Shown: one piece after another, positions 24,958 to 32,998 of the stretch
Position numbering within the stretch: position 1 is the stretch's first letter
Layout: every line of letters starts with the position of its first letter
Assembly: GCA_014377665.1 (NCBI GenBank)
Contig: JACMPF010000139.1
Span: 1-49,560 of the forward strand
Direction: 5' to 3'
DNA length: 49,560 bases
From: Pedobacter sp.
GTDB taxonomy: Bacteria > Bacteroidota > Bacteroidia > Sphingobacteriales > Sphingobacteriaceae
Made by a program: the position numbers and the translations under genes
The notes under the pieces: generated by a model
Database searches by the model: none
What the model was told of the DNA's origin: nothing
What the model saw: the letters and a program-made list of their open reading frames with translations, nothing else

Positions 24958-26013
24958 ATGACAACAATTAAAGGACCAGCGGTATTCTTAGCTCAATTTA
25001 TTGGCGACAAAGCTCCGTTCAATTCATTAGATGCAATCTGCGAGTGGGCAGCCGGATTAGGTTTCAAAGGAATCCAGGTTCCTACTAACGATCCTAGATT
25101 TATTGACCTTCAAAAAGCAGCAGAAAGCAAAACTTATGCTGACGAACTTGTTGGTAAAGTAGGATCTTATGGACTAGAGATCACTGAGCTATCAACACAT
25201 CTACAAGGGCAATTAGTAGCCGTTAATCCTGCTTACGACTTAGCATTTGACGCATTTGCTCCGGATCAATATAAAAATAATCCTAAAGCAAGACAGGAAT
25301 GGGCAGTTCAGCAACTGATGTATGCTGCTAAAGCATCTAAAAACCTCAGTTTAAATGCACATGCAACCTTTAGCGGCTCTTTATTATGGCATATGTTCCA
25401 TCCATGGCCACAACGTCCTGAGGGATTAGTAGATGCAGGCTTTACAGAGCTGGCTAGAAGATGGATGCCGATTCTTAACGAATTTGATAACTGTGGTGTG
25501 GACGTGTGCTATGAAATCCACCCTGGAGAAGATTTGTTTGATGGCATCACTTACGAGATGTTTCTTGAAAAAGTAAACAATCACCCCCGTGCATGTTTGC
25601 TGTATGATCCGTCACATTTTGTGCTACAACAGCTAGATTACATTCAGTACATTGACTTTTACCATGAGCGCATCAAGGCTTTCCATGTAAAAGATTCGGA
25701 GTTCAATCCTACAGGTAAGCAAGGTGCCTTTGGTGGTTACCAAAGCTGGGCAAATCGCGCTGGAAGGTACCGTTCTCCTGGTGATGGACAAGTAGATTTT
25801 GGAACCATATTTAGCAAACTAGCGCAATACGATTTTAAAGGTTGGGCCGTTATGGAGTGGGAATGCTCGATCAAAGACGCACAAGTTGGCGCTGAAGAAG
25901 GGGCGGAGTTTATTAAAAACCATATCATTAAAGTGACTGATAGAGCGTTTGACGATTTCGCAAGCTCCGGTGGTGGCGACGTAGAATTTAACAATAAAAT
26001 TTTAGGTTTATAA
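24958..26013 (+). CDS. TIM-barrel sugar isomerase/epimerase (cytoplasmic)
   Basis: A 351-residue AP-endonuclease-2/xylose-isomerase-like TIM barrel, longer than the usual 280-300. Metal-binding positions appear in CYEIHPGED, LLYDPSHF, FHVKDSEF and VMEWECS. No signal peptide is present, so it acts in the cytoplasm. It starts 5 bases after the Gfo/Idh gene and the two are probably translationally coupled. Related proteins isomerise, epimerise or hydrate keto-sugars. In this cluster it should process a 3-keto-sugar intermediate, but the exact step cannot be read. Confidence 0.88.
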   Translation: MTTIKGPAVFLAQFIGDKAPFNSLDAICEWAAGLGFKGIQVPTNDPRFIDLQKAAESKTYADELVGKVGSYGLEITELSTHLQGQLVAVNPAYDLAFDAFAPDQYKNNPKARQEWAVQQLMYAAKASKNLSLNAHATFSGSLLWHMFHPWPQRPEGLVDAGFTELARRWMPILNEFDNCGVDVCYEIHPGEDLFDGITYEMFLEKVNNHPRACLLYDPSHFVLQQLDYIQYIDFYHERIKAFHVKDSEFNPTGKQGAFGGYQSWANRAGRYRSPGDGQVDFGTIFSKLAQYDFKGWAVMEWECSIKDAQVGAEEGAEFIKNHIIKVTDRAFDDFASSGGGDVEFNNKILGL

Positions 26014-26029
26014 TTAGAAATACACACAA

Positions 26030-26563
26030 ATGAAAACATCCAAACTGTTTGTTTTAGGACTTTTAGCCTTAACATTCACGTCTTGCGCTAGTCCGGAGGA
26101 AAGGGCCGCAAGAAAGAACAATCCATTAGACACTAACAAAACTAATCCAGGGGCAGCTATTAGCGCTAAAACCGTTGACTCGAATCAAACGGACAGCTCT
26201 TCTGCAACCCAAACGGCGGGGCCGGTAGAGACTCCACCGACAGAAACTTCTGCGACACCTGCACCAGCTGCAGAACAAACTGCAAAGGCAGCGACCCCGA
26301 AAGCGGCTATGCCTGGCGAAGCCTTACTAAAGAAATCTGACTGTCTGGCTTGTCACAATGCAAAAGTTAAAATTGTTGGCCCTGCTTATGCAGATGTAGC
26401 GGCAAAATACCCCGCGACTGCTGAGAACATAGATATGTTAGCTAACAAGATCATCGCTGGTGGTTCTGGTGTATGGGGAGAAGTTCCGATGAGTCCACAC
26501 CCTTCCGTTAGTAAAGGTGATGCCAAAGAGATGGTTAAATACATATTATCCTTAAAAAAATAA
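26030..26563 (+). CDS. Lipoprotein c-type cytochrome, single haem
   Basis: A 177-residue lipoprotein (lipobox FTSC, C19) with a Pro/Ala/Thr-rich flexible linker (about 35-95) and a class-I cytochrome c domain. The haem site is CLACH (C105-H109) and the distal ligand is likely M154 in EVPMSPHP. A membrane-tethered periplasmic electron carrier fits the role of accepting electrons from sugar oxidation and passing them to the respiratory chain. Its position between a cytoplasmic isomerase and the exported oxidoreductase supports this, but direct electron transfer from an NAD-dependent enzyme is unproven. Confidence 0.9.
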   Translation: MKTSKLFVLGLLALTFTSCASPEERAARKNNPLDTNKTNPGAAISAKTVDSNQTDSSSATQTAGPVETPPTETSATPAPAAEQTAKAATPKAAMPGEALLKKSDCLACHNAKVKIVGPAYADVAAKYPATAENIDMLANKIIAGGSGVWGEVPMSPHPSVSKGDAKEMVKYILSLKK

Positions 26564-26588
26564 TTTCACAACCCAACCAAATTAAACC

Positions 26589-28010
26589 ATGGAAGAAATA
26601 AAAAAAGACCAGGAAGCTGCTTCAAGACGTAGTTTTCTAAAGACTTCTGCAATTGCAGCATCAGCATTCATGATCGTACCACGTCATGTTCTTGGAGGAA
26701 ATGGATTTTTAGCACCTAGTGATAGGTTAATTGTTGCCGGCGTTGGTGCTGGTGGCAAAGGGGAATCGGACATTGCTATGTTCGCAAAAAGTGGCAAAGC
26801 CGACATTGGTTTCCTTTGTGATGTAGACGAAAGAAGAGCGGCTACTTCTCGTAAAAACTTTCCGAAGGCAAAGTTCTATAAAGACTGGAGAGAAATGTAT
26901 GATAAGGAATCAAAAAACTTTGATGCCGTCTCAGTATCCACTCCGGATCATAACCATGCGATCATCGCTCACCATGCTATGCAGCTAGGCAAACATGTTT
27001 ATGTACAAAAGCCACTTACCCATGATATTTATGAGGCCCGTATGTTGACGGAAGCCGCGAAAAAATATAAAGTGGTTACTCAGATGGGTAACCAAGGAGC
27101 GTCAAATGACGGAACCCGTTTACTTTCTGAATGGTATGATGCAGATTTAATCGGTGATGTTCACACGGTCTACTGTTGGACAAACAGACCTGTTTGGCCT
27201 CAGGGAATTGCATGGCCAACTACAAAAGCTGAAATCCCTAAAGAATTGGACTGGAACCTTTGGTTAGGTACGGCTCCGCAAAAAGATTATGTAGATAAGT
27301 TAGTACCGTTTAACTGGCGCGGATGGTGGGATTACGGAACCGGTGCACTTGGAGATATGGGATGTCACCTAATGGAGGCTCCTTTCAGAGTTTTAGACAT
27401 TCGTTATGCAAAGGATGTACAGGCGAGCGTAGGTTCAGTTTATGTGGATGAATTCAAAAAAGGTGTATTCCCTGAAAGCTGCCCTCCATCAAGTCACATC
27501 ACATTAACTTTCCCTAAGACCGCGAAAACTAAAGGTGATGTTACTATGCACTGGATGGACGGAGGTATACAACCGGAAAGACCTATTGAACTTCTACCGG
27601 ATGAAAAATGGGGTGGTGAAGAAGGAAATGGAACCTTATTTATTGGCACCAAAGGAAAGATGTATGCAAGCACCTATTCTGACGGGGCAACCTTGCTTCC
27701 AAAATCACGCATGAAAGATGCTAAAGCAAAACAGAAATGGGCACGTGTACCTGATGGTTCGAATGGCCATTATAAACAATGGGTGGAAGGATGTATTGCT
27801 GGCTATGGCAAAACCGAACTTAGTTCTTCGTTTGAAACTGCAGGTCCTTTAACTGAAGCCTTGTTAATGGCAAATCTTGCGGTTCGTGGTCACGATCTAA
27901 AAGGTGGTGTTAAAAAGCTACTTTGGGACAATGCAAACATGAGAGTGACAAATTTCGAGGAAGTGAATCAGTATGTTAAGCGTAACTATCGTGAAGGCTG
28001 GACTTTGTAA
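26589..28010 (+). CDS. Tat-exported Gfo/Idh/MocA oxidoreductase
   Basis: A 473-residue Gfo/Idh/MocA enzyme with a twin-arginine signal, SRRSFLKTSAIAASAF (about residues 12-27). The Rossmann region follows (VAGVGAGGKGESD), then the lysine motif VQKPLTHD and the WWDYGTGALGDMGCHLME block common to this exported subfamily. Tat transport moves folded proteins, so the enzyme probably carries its NAD(P) to the periplasm, as in Zymomonas glucose-fructose oxidoreductase. Next to DUF1080, it is the candidate for oxidising C3 of a glycoside. A cytochrome is encoded just upstream. Confidence 0.92.
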   Translation: MEEIKKDQEAASRRSFLKTSAIAASAFMIVPRHVLGGNGFLAPSDRLIVAGVGAGGKGESDIAMFAKSGKADIGFLCDVDERRAATSRKNFPKAKFYKDWREMYDKESKNFDAVSVSTPDHNHAIIAHHAMQLGKHVYVQKPLTHDIYEARMLTEAAKKYKVVTQMGNQGASNDGTRLLSEWYDADLIGDVHTVYCWTNRPVWPQGIAWPTTKAEIPKELDWNLWLGTAPQKDYVDKLVPFNWRGWWDYGTGALGDMGCHLMEAPFRVLDIRYAKDVQASVGSVYVDEFKKGVFPESCPPSSHITLTFPKTAKTKGDVTMHWMDGGIQPERPIELLPDEKWGGEEGNGTLFIGTKGKMYASTYSDGATLLPKSRMKDAKAKQKWARVPDGSNGHYKQWVEGCIAGYGKTELSSSFETAGPLTEALLMANLAVRGHDLKGGVKKLLWDNANMRVTNFEEVNQYVKRNYREGWTL

Positions 28011-28035
28011 CAATTAAATAATTATAAAAACAATA

Positions 28036-28734
28036 ATGAGACAATACATTTTCTCTGCAATGATCGTTGCGTTAACGCTAGGCTGTAGCAGCACCAAAAA
28101 TCAGACTGAGGCTTCGAAGGGTTTTATGAAACTTTTTGACGGAAAAACTACTAAGGGATGGCATACTTACGGACAATCGACGGTAGGTAACCACTGGAAA
28201 GTTCAGGATGGCGCTTTATTTCTTGATGCTAAAACACAGGGTGATGGCGGTGGTGATCTTGTTACCGACAAGGAGTACACCAACTACCATTTAAAACTAG
28301 ACTGGAAAGTTGCTCCTGGTTCAAATAGTGGAATTATCTTCTTCGTGCATGAGGACAAAGCCAAATATGGGGCTACCTACAGTACTGGTTTAGAGATGCA
28401 GGTACTTGATAACGAAGGTCACGACGATGGAAAAATCCAAAAACACAGAGCTGGAGATTTATATGATATCATCAAAAGCAGTTCAGAGCCTGTTAAGCCT
28501 GTTGGAGAATGGAACACCGCTGAGATTATTACAAAAAACGGAAGCCTAGAACTTAGGTTAAATGGCGTTAAAATTGTTACCACTACCCTTTGGGATGCAA
28601 GCTGGGCTACATTACTGAAGCAAAGCAAGTTTGCTGACTGGAACGGATTTGCTACTTACAAAACTGGTAAGATAGCACTTCAAGACCATGGAGGAGACGT
28701 TTGGTATCGTAACGTAATGATCAAAGAACTGTAA
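28036..28734 (+). CDS. DUF1080 lipoprotein, 3-keto-glycoside lyase/hydrolase
   Basis: A 232-residue lipoprotein (lipobox LTLGC, C17) with one DUF1080 (PF06439) concanavalin-like domain. The family marks GFMKLFDGKTTKGWH, GSNSGIIFFVHE, GLEMQVLDNEGH and the C-terminal GKIALQDHGGDVWYRNV are all present. DUF1080 proteins from gut Bacteroides cleave the glycosidic bond of 3-keto-glycosides by elimination/hydration rather than by acid-base hydrolysis. Here it would act in the periplasm on the product of the Tat-exported oxidoreductase encoded just upstream. Confidence 0.92.
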   Translation: MRQYIFSAMIVALTLGCSSTKNQTEASKGFMKLFDGKTTKGWHTYGQSTVGNHWKVQDGALFLDAKTQGDGGGDLVTDKEYTNYHLKLDWKVAPGSNSGIIFFVHEDKAKYGATYSTGLEMQVLDNEGHDDGKIQKHRAGDLYDIIKSSSEPVKPVGEWNTAEIITKNGSLELRLNGVKIVTTTLWDASWATLLKQSKFADWNGFATYKTGKIALQDHGGDVWYRNVMIKEL

Positions 28735-28757
28735 ACAAAAAAGATATAACTAAAAAA

Positions 28758-29999
28758 ATGAATTCGAATAATCGAGTAAAATTATCGATCATGATGTTCC
28801 TGGAGTTTTTTATCTGGGGCTCATGGTTTGTTACTTTAGGAACTTTCCTTGGCAGTAACCTTGGTGCCACTGGTGCGCAGTCTTCTTCAGTATTTTCAAC
28901 GCAGTCCTGGGGGGCTATAATTGCGCCTTTCATCATAGGTCTTATTGCCGATAGATATTTCAATGCAGAGCGAATTCTGGGTGTGCTACACCTCGTTGGA
29001 GCCGTTTTGATGTATCAAATGTACAATGCAACGGAAATCAGCACCTTCTATCCTTATGTTTTAGGCTACATGATTTTATTCATGCCTACATTGGGATTGG
29101 TAAACTCTGTATCCTTTAACCAAATGAAAGATCCTGAAAAAGAGTTTTCGACCATCAGGGTTTTCGGCACAATTGGATGGATTGCGGCAGGTTTGGCTAT
29201 TAGCTACATATTCCACTGGGATACTGCAGAAGCGACCTCTGCCGGGATGCTCAAGAATACTTTCGCCATGGGAGGAATAGTATCAGTAATATTAGGTTTA
29301 TTCAGCTTCATTCTACCAAAAACACCTCCGAAAATTTTTACAGGAGAGAAAGTTAAGATTTCTGAAATACTTGGTCTTGACGCATTGAAACTGTTGAAGG
29401 ATAGGAATTTCGCGATATTCTTTGTGTCTTCCATTCTTATCTGTATCCCATTAGCTTTCTACTACCAAAATGCCCATCCTTTTCTTTCAAACGTAGGTAT
29501 CGATAACCCGACAGGAAAGATGACTATAGGTCAGGTTTCTGAAGTTCTTTTCTTATTGCTATTACCAGTATTTTTTACCCGTTTTGGTTTCAAAAAAACT
29601 ATTTTGATTGGTATGCTTGCATGGGCAGTTCGTTATGCGCTATTTGCATTTGGTAACGCAAGTGATTTGAGTTTTATGTTAATTATCGGTATCGCTTTAC
29701 ACGGCGTGTGTTATGATTTCTTCTTCGTTGCAGGTCAGATTTACACCAATGCTGCGGCAGGTGAGAAATACAAAAGTGCTGCTCAAGGTCTGATCACACT
29801 TGCCACCTATGGTGTTGGAATGCTAATCGGGTTTGAAGTTGCAGGCATGATTACTGATAGCTATAAGTTGGCTGATGGAGGATTTGACTGGAAAATGATC
29901 TGGATTATTCCGGCGGGTATCTCGCTTGCAGTATTTTTACTTTTTGCGCTGTTCTTCTCTAATAAAAAGAAGGTTACTGAAAACTTAGTAAGTGTCTAG
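28758..29999 (+). CDS. MFS transporter, nucleoside/sugar:H+ symporter type
   Basis: A 413-residue, 12-helix major-facilitator protein of the nucleoside:H+ symporter family (PF03825 type), seen from FLEFFIWGSWFVTLGTFL at the start and the GVCYDFFFVAGQIYTN motif in the second half. Bacteroidota members often sit in sugar oxidoreductase clusters, so the cargo here is more likely a keto-sugar or small glycoside than a nucleoside. It would move the periplasmic product to the cytoplasmic enzymes encoded first in the operon. This cargo is inferred from context. Confidence 0.88.
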   Translation: MNSNNRVKLSIMMFLEFFIWGSWFVTLGTFLGSNLGATGAQSSSVFSTQSWGAIIAPFIIGLIADRYFNAERILGVLHLVGAVLMYQMYNATEISTFYPYVLGYMILFMPTLGLVNSVSFNQMKDPEKEFSTIRVFGTIGWIAAGLAISYIFHWDTAEATSAGMLKNTFAMGGIVSVILGLFSFILPKTPPKIFTGEKVKISEILGLDALKLLKDRNFAIFFVSSILICIPLAFYYQNAHPFLSNVGIDNPTGKMTIGQVSEVLFLLLLPVFFTRFGFKKTILIGMLAWAVRYALFAFGNASDLSFMLIIGIALHGVCYDFFFVAGQIYTNAAAGEKYKSAAQGLITLATYGVGMLIGFEVAGMITDSYKLADGGFDWKMIWIIPAGISLAVFLLFALFFSNKKKVTENLVSV

Positions 30000-30025
30000 T
30001 CTTATTAAACTATAAATCGATTATC

Positions 30026-30907
30026 ATGAAATCTGAACTTAGCAGAAGATCTGCACTCAAAAATATTGTTGCAGGAACAGCCGCTTTAGGTGTTTCTGCA
30101 GCACTGCCTGCTTTTGCACTAGCAGAATATAAAAATACCATGCTAAAAGGAAACGTGAATCATTCAGTTTGTCGCTGGTGTTTTGGCAATGTAGACCTAG
30201 ATACACTCTGTGTGGAAGCAAAGAAAATCGGCATCAAAGCGATAGATCTAGTGGGGCCTGGAGACTGGGCAACTTTAAAAAAACATGGATTAGACTCTTC
30301 ATTATGTAACGGTGCTGAACTGGGTATCGACGATGGATGGAATGAAACTAAATTCCATGCAGATTTGATTAAGCGATATACAGAGATGATTCCAAAAGTT
30401 GCTGAAGCAGGTTACAAGCAATTGATATGCTTTAGCGGTGCTAAACGTGGGAAAGACAATGAAACGGGTTGGAAAAACTGTGTCGATGGCCTAAAACAAG
30501 TTCTTCCAGTCGCAGAAAAGCATAATGTTGTGTTGGTGATGGAACTTTTAAACAGCAAAGTAAATCATAAAGATTACCAATGCGATAACACCCCGTGGGG
30601 CGTCGAGTTGTGTAAACGATTGGGTTCAGAAAACTTTAAATTGCTTTATGATATCTACCACATGCAGATTGATGAAGGTAATGTAATCAGCACCATTAAA
30701 AATAACTTCCAATATATTTCCCACTACCACACCGCAGGTGTACCGGGGCGTCATGAGTTAGATGAAAACCAAGAGTTGTTCTATCCTGCAATCATTAAAG
30801 CTATTATTTCAACGGGTTTTAAAGGTTACCTCGCACAGGAATTCCTGCCAAGTAAAAAAGACGTATTTAAATCCCTTAATGATGCAGTGATGATCTGCGA
30901 CGTATAG
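30026..30907 (+). CDS. Tat-exported TIM-barrel protein, hydroxypyruvate-isomerase-like
   Basis: A 293-residue TIM barrel of the sugar-isomerase/AP-endonuclease-2 type with a twin-arginine signal, SRRSALKNIVAGTAALG, ending near AFALA. Motifs resembling hydroxypyruvate isomerase are visible: VNHSVCRWCFG, LVMELLNSKVNHKDYQCD, LLYDIYHMQIDEGN and HTAGVPGRHELDE, containing likely metal ligands Glu, Asp, His. Export makes a true hydroxypyruvate isomerase role unlikely. It more probably hydrates or isomerises the unsaturated keto-sugar released by DUF1080, as TIM-barrel partners in the Bacteroides pathway do. Confidence 0.87.
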   Translation: MKSELSRRSALKNIVAGTAALGVSAALPAFALAEYKNTMLKGNVNHSVCRWCFGNVDLDTLCVEAKKIGIKAIDLVGPGDWATLKKHGLDSSLCNGAELGIDDGWNETKFHADLIKRYTEMIPKVAEAGYKQLICFSGAKRGKDNETGWKNCVDGLKQVLPVAEKHNVVLVMELLNSKVNHKDYQCDNTPWGVELCKRLGSENFKLLYDIYHMQIDEGNVISTIKNNFQYISHYHTAGVPGRHELDENQELFYPAIIKAIISTGFKGYLAQEFLPSKKDVFKSLNDAVMICDV

Positions 30908-30910
30908 CTT

Positions 30911-31786
30911 ATGAATTCAAGAAGAATTTTTATAAAACAGGCAAGTATCGCGGCAGCGGGCGTAGCCATTTTACCAAACTTTTACTGTACTGCTTCAGCT
31001 TCGGCCAATGCAGTTGGACTTCAACTTTACACACTTAGAGAACAATTGCCTAAAGATGTTAAGGGAGTAATTGCTAAAGTTGCTCAGGCAGGGTATAAGA
31101 AAGTTGAAACTTACGGGTATACAGCAGAGAAAGGCTACTGGGGATTGGCTGCCAAAGACTTCAAAGCATTGCTTACGGAAAATGGCCTAACAGCACCTAG
31201 TGGTCACTTCAGCATGGATAGCTATATAAAATCTGGCAGCGTGGAAGAGTTGAAACCACTTATTGAGGGCGCCGCAGCTCTGAGTATGGAATACTTTACC
31301 TGCCCATGGTTGGATCCAACTTTGCGGACAAGTATAGACGACTTCAAAAGACTTGCGGAGCGACTAAATACCGCAGCAGGCATTGCAAAGGCTTCAGGAA
31401 TGAAACTGGCCTATCATAACCACGATTTTGAATTCACAAAGTATGGTGAAGAAACAGGTTATGAGACTTTACTTTCTTCAACTGACAAAGACAATGTGAA
31501 CTTTGAAATGGACCTATACTGGGTAGTTAGATCTGGAAATGATCCAATTGAGCTTTTTAAAAAGCATCCAGGAAGGTTCCCTATGTGGCATGTAAAGGAT
31601 ATGGATAAGATAGATAAAACAATTAACACCGAAGTTGGATCAGGCTCAATTGATTTTAAGAGTATTTATAAGGAGGCAAAAGAGGCGGGATTGGAACATC
31701 TTATTGTAGAACAAGAGAATTTTTCCATAGACCCTTTTGTAAGCATTAAGAAGAGTTTCGATTACGTAGATCACGAGCTTATTTAA
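30911..31786 (+). CDS. Tat-exported sugar phosphate isomerase/epimerase-like protein
   Basis: A 291-residue TIM barrel with a twin-arginine start, SRRIFIKQASIAAAGVAI. A cysteine in NFYCTAS could be a lipidation site, making it a Tat lipoprotein. Ligand positions are seen in LAYHNHDFEF, NFEMDLYWVVRSGND, MWHVKDMD and IVEQENF. The barrel is related to, but clearly different from, the preceding gene, from which it is separated by only 3 bases. It is last in the operon and followed by a strong terminator. It probably performs another step on periplasmic keto-sugars; the specific reaction is unknown. Confidence 0.86.
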   Translation: MNSRRIFIKQASIAAAGVAILPNFYCTASASANAVGLQLYTLREQLPKDVKGVIAKVAQAGYKKVETYGYTAEKGYWGLAAKDFKALLTENGLTAPSGHFSMDSYIKSGSVEELKPLIEGAAALSMEYFTCPWLDPTLRTSIDDFKRLAERLNTAAGIAKASGMKLAYHNHDFEFTKYGEETGYETLLSSTDKDNVNFEMDLYWVVRSGNDPIELFKKHPGRFPMWHVKDMDKIDKTINTEVGSGSIDFKSIYKEAKEAGLEHLIVEQENFSIDPFVSIKKSFDYVDHELI

Positions 31787-31810
31787 GACCTAACTGTGTT
31801 ATAATAGGAG

Positions 31811-31847
31811 AGGGAAGTGGTTTAAAAATAGCCCCTTCCCTTTTTTT
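31811..31847 (+). terminator. Intrinsic terminator of the oxidoreductase operon
   Basis: AGGGAAG (31811-31817) pairs with CTTCCCT (31835-31841), extended by GG/CC across one mismatch, and is followed by seven T residues. It ends the operon that begins at 23792. Confidence 0.85.
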
Positions 31848-31929
31848 ACATAAATAATCCACATATTTGCGGACTTATCAGGCCGTAAAAACATCAATTA
31901 AAAGAGCATAAATAACAAATTAAAAAAAC

Positions 31930-32922
31930 ATGAAAATTGCAGTAGTAGGCGCTACCGGACTGGTAGGCACCGTAATGTTGAAAGTATTAGAAGAGCGTAA
32001 TTTCCCATTAACCGAACTGATCCCTGTAGCATCTGAAAAGAGCGTTGGTAAGGAAATCACATTCAAGGGTAAGAAGTTTGCTGTTGTAAACATGGACACT
32101 GCAATCTCAATGAGACCTGATATAGCGCTATTCTCCGCAGGAGGAAGCACTTCTCTAGAAAATGCGCCACGTTTTGCGGAAGCTGGAACTACAGTAATCG
32201 ACAACTCTTCTGCTTGGAGAATGGACCCCTCAAAAAAATTGATCGTTCCTGAGGTAAATGCTGACACTTTATCAATTGACGACAAGATTATCGCCAACCC
32301 TAACTGTTCAACAATCCAAATGGTGGTCGCTTTGAAACCATTGCATGATAGATACAGGATAAAACGCGTTGTTGTATCAACCTATCAGTCAGTTACTGGA
32401 ACAGGCGTTAAAGCGGTCGAACAGCTTATGAATGAGCGCAAAGGTATCATGGACGGACCAATGGCATACGCATACCCTATAGACTTGAACGTGATTCCCC
32501 AAATTGATGTATTCACCGACAATGGTTATACCAAAGAGGAAATGAAGATGATCCTAGAAACCCGTAAGATTATGGGTGATGAGACTATCAGAGTAACCGC
32601 CACTACGGTTAGAATTCCTGTCATCGGCGGCCACTCAGAGTCTGTGAATATTGAATTTGAAAATGAATTTGATATTGCAGAAGTAAGAGATATCTTGGCT
32701 AAAACTGAAGGACTTATTGTTGTTGATGATCCTGCAAATGCAAAATATCCTATGCCAAAAGACGCGCATGATAAAGATGAGGTGTTTGTAGGCAGGATCA
32801 GACGTGATGAGTCATTACCTAATACTCTAAATATGTGGATAGTCGCAGATAACCTTCGTAAAGGCGCTGCCACAAATGCTGTTCAGATCGCAGAGTACCT
32901 TGTGAGAAAAGAACTGGTTTAG
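31930..32922 (+). CDS. asd: Aspartate-semialdehyde dehydrogenase
   Basis: Asd reduces aspartyl phosphate to aspartate semialdehyde, the branch point to lysine/diaminopimelate, threonine and methionine. The 330-residue protein shows the NADP-binding GATGLVG (7-13), the acyl-enzyme cysteine C126 in NPNCSTIQM, and the conserved GHSESVNIEFE near residue 235. It is cytoplasmic and complete. It lies between two terminators (31811-31847 and 32947-32992), so it is a single-gene unit. A near-match to the -7 element (CATATTTG, about 31871) might be its promoter. Confidence 0.96.
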   Translation: MKIAVVGATGLVGTVMLKVLEERNFPLTELIPVASEKSVGKEITFKGKKFAVVNMDTAISMRPDIALFSAGGSTSLENAPRFAEAGTTVIDNSSAWRMDPSKKLIVPEVNADTLSIDDKIIANPNCSTIQMVVALKPLHDRYRIKRVVVSTYQSVTGTGVKAVEQLMNERKGIMDGPMAYAYPIDLNVIPQIDVFTDNGYTKEEMKMILETRKIMGDETIRVTATTVRIPVIGGHSESVNIEFENEFDIAEVRDILAKTEGLIVVDDPANAKYPMPKDAHDKDEVFVGRIRRDESLPNTLNMWIVADNLRKGAATNAVQIAEYLVRKELV

Positions 32923-32946
32923 TTTATCGAGAATAATACATTGAAC

Positions 32947-32992
32947 GTGATGTAGAAATAACCAGAGCTGTTATTTTTACATCACTTTTTTT
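32947..32992 (+). terminator. Strong intrinsic terminator directly before dacB
   Basis: A 16-pair stem (GTGATGTA-G-AAATAAC against GTTATTT-T-TACATCAC, with one G:U pair) has a 7-base loop and is followed by seven T residues. It ends asd transcription. The T-run finishes only six bases before the dacB ATG. Confidence 0.9.
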
Positions 32993-32998
32993 ATACCT

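Noticed and set aside
30026-30907. Ordinary hydroxypyruvate isomerase of glyoxylate metabolism
   Set aside because: A clear twin-arginine signal and the operon context place it in the periplasm with keto-sugar enzymes.
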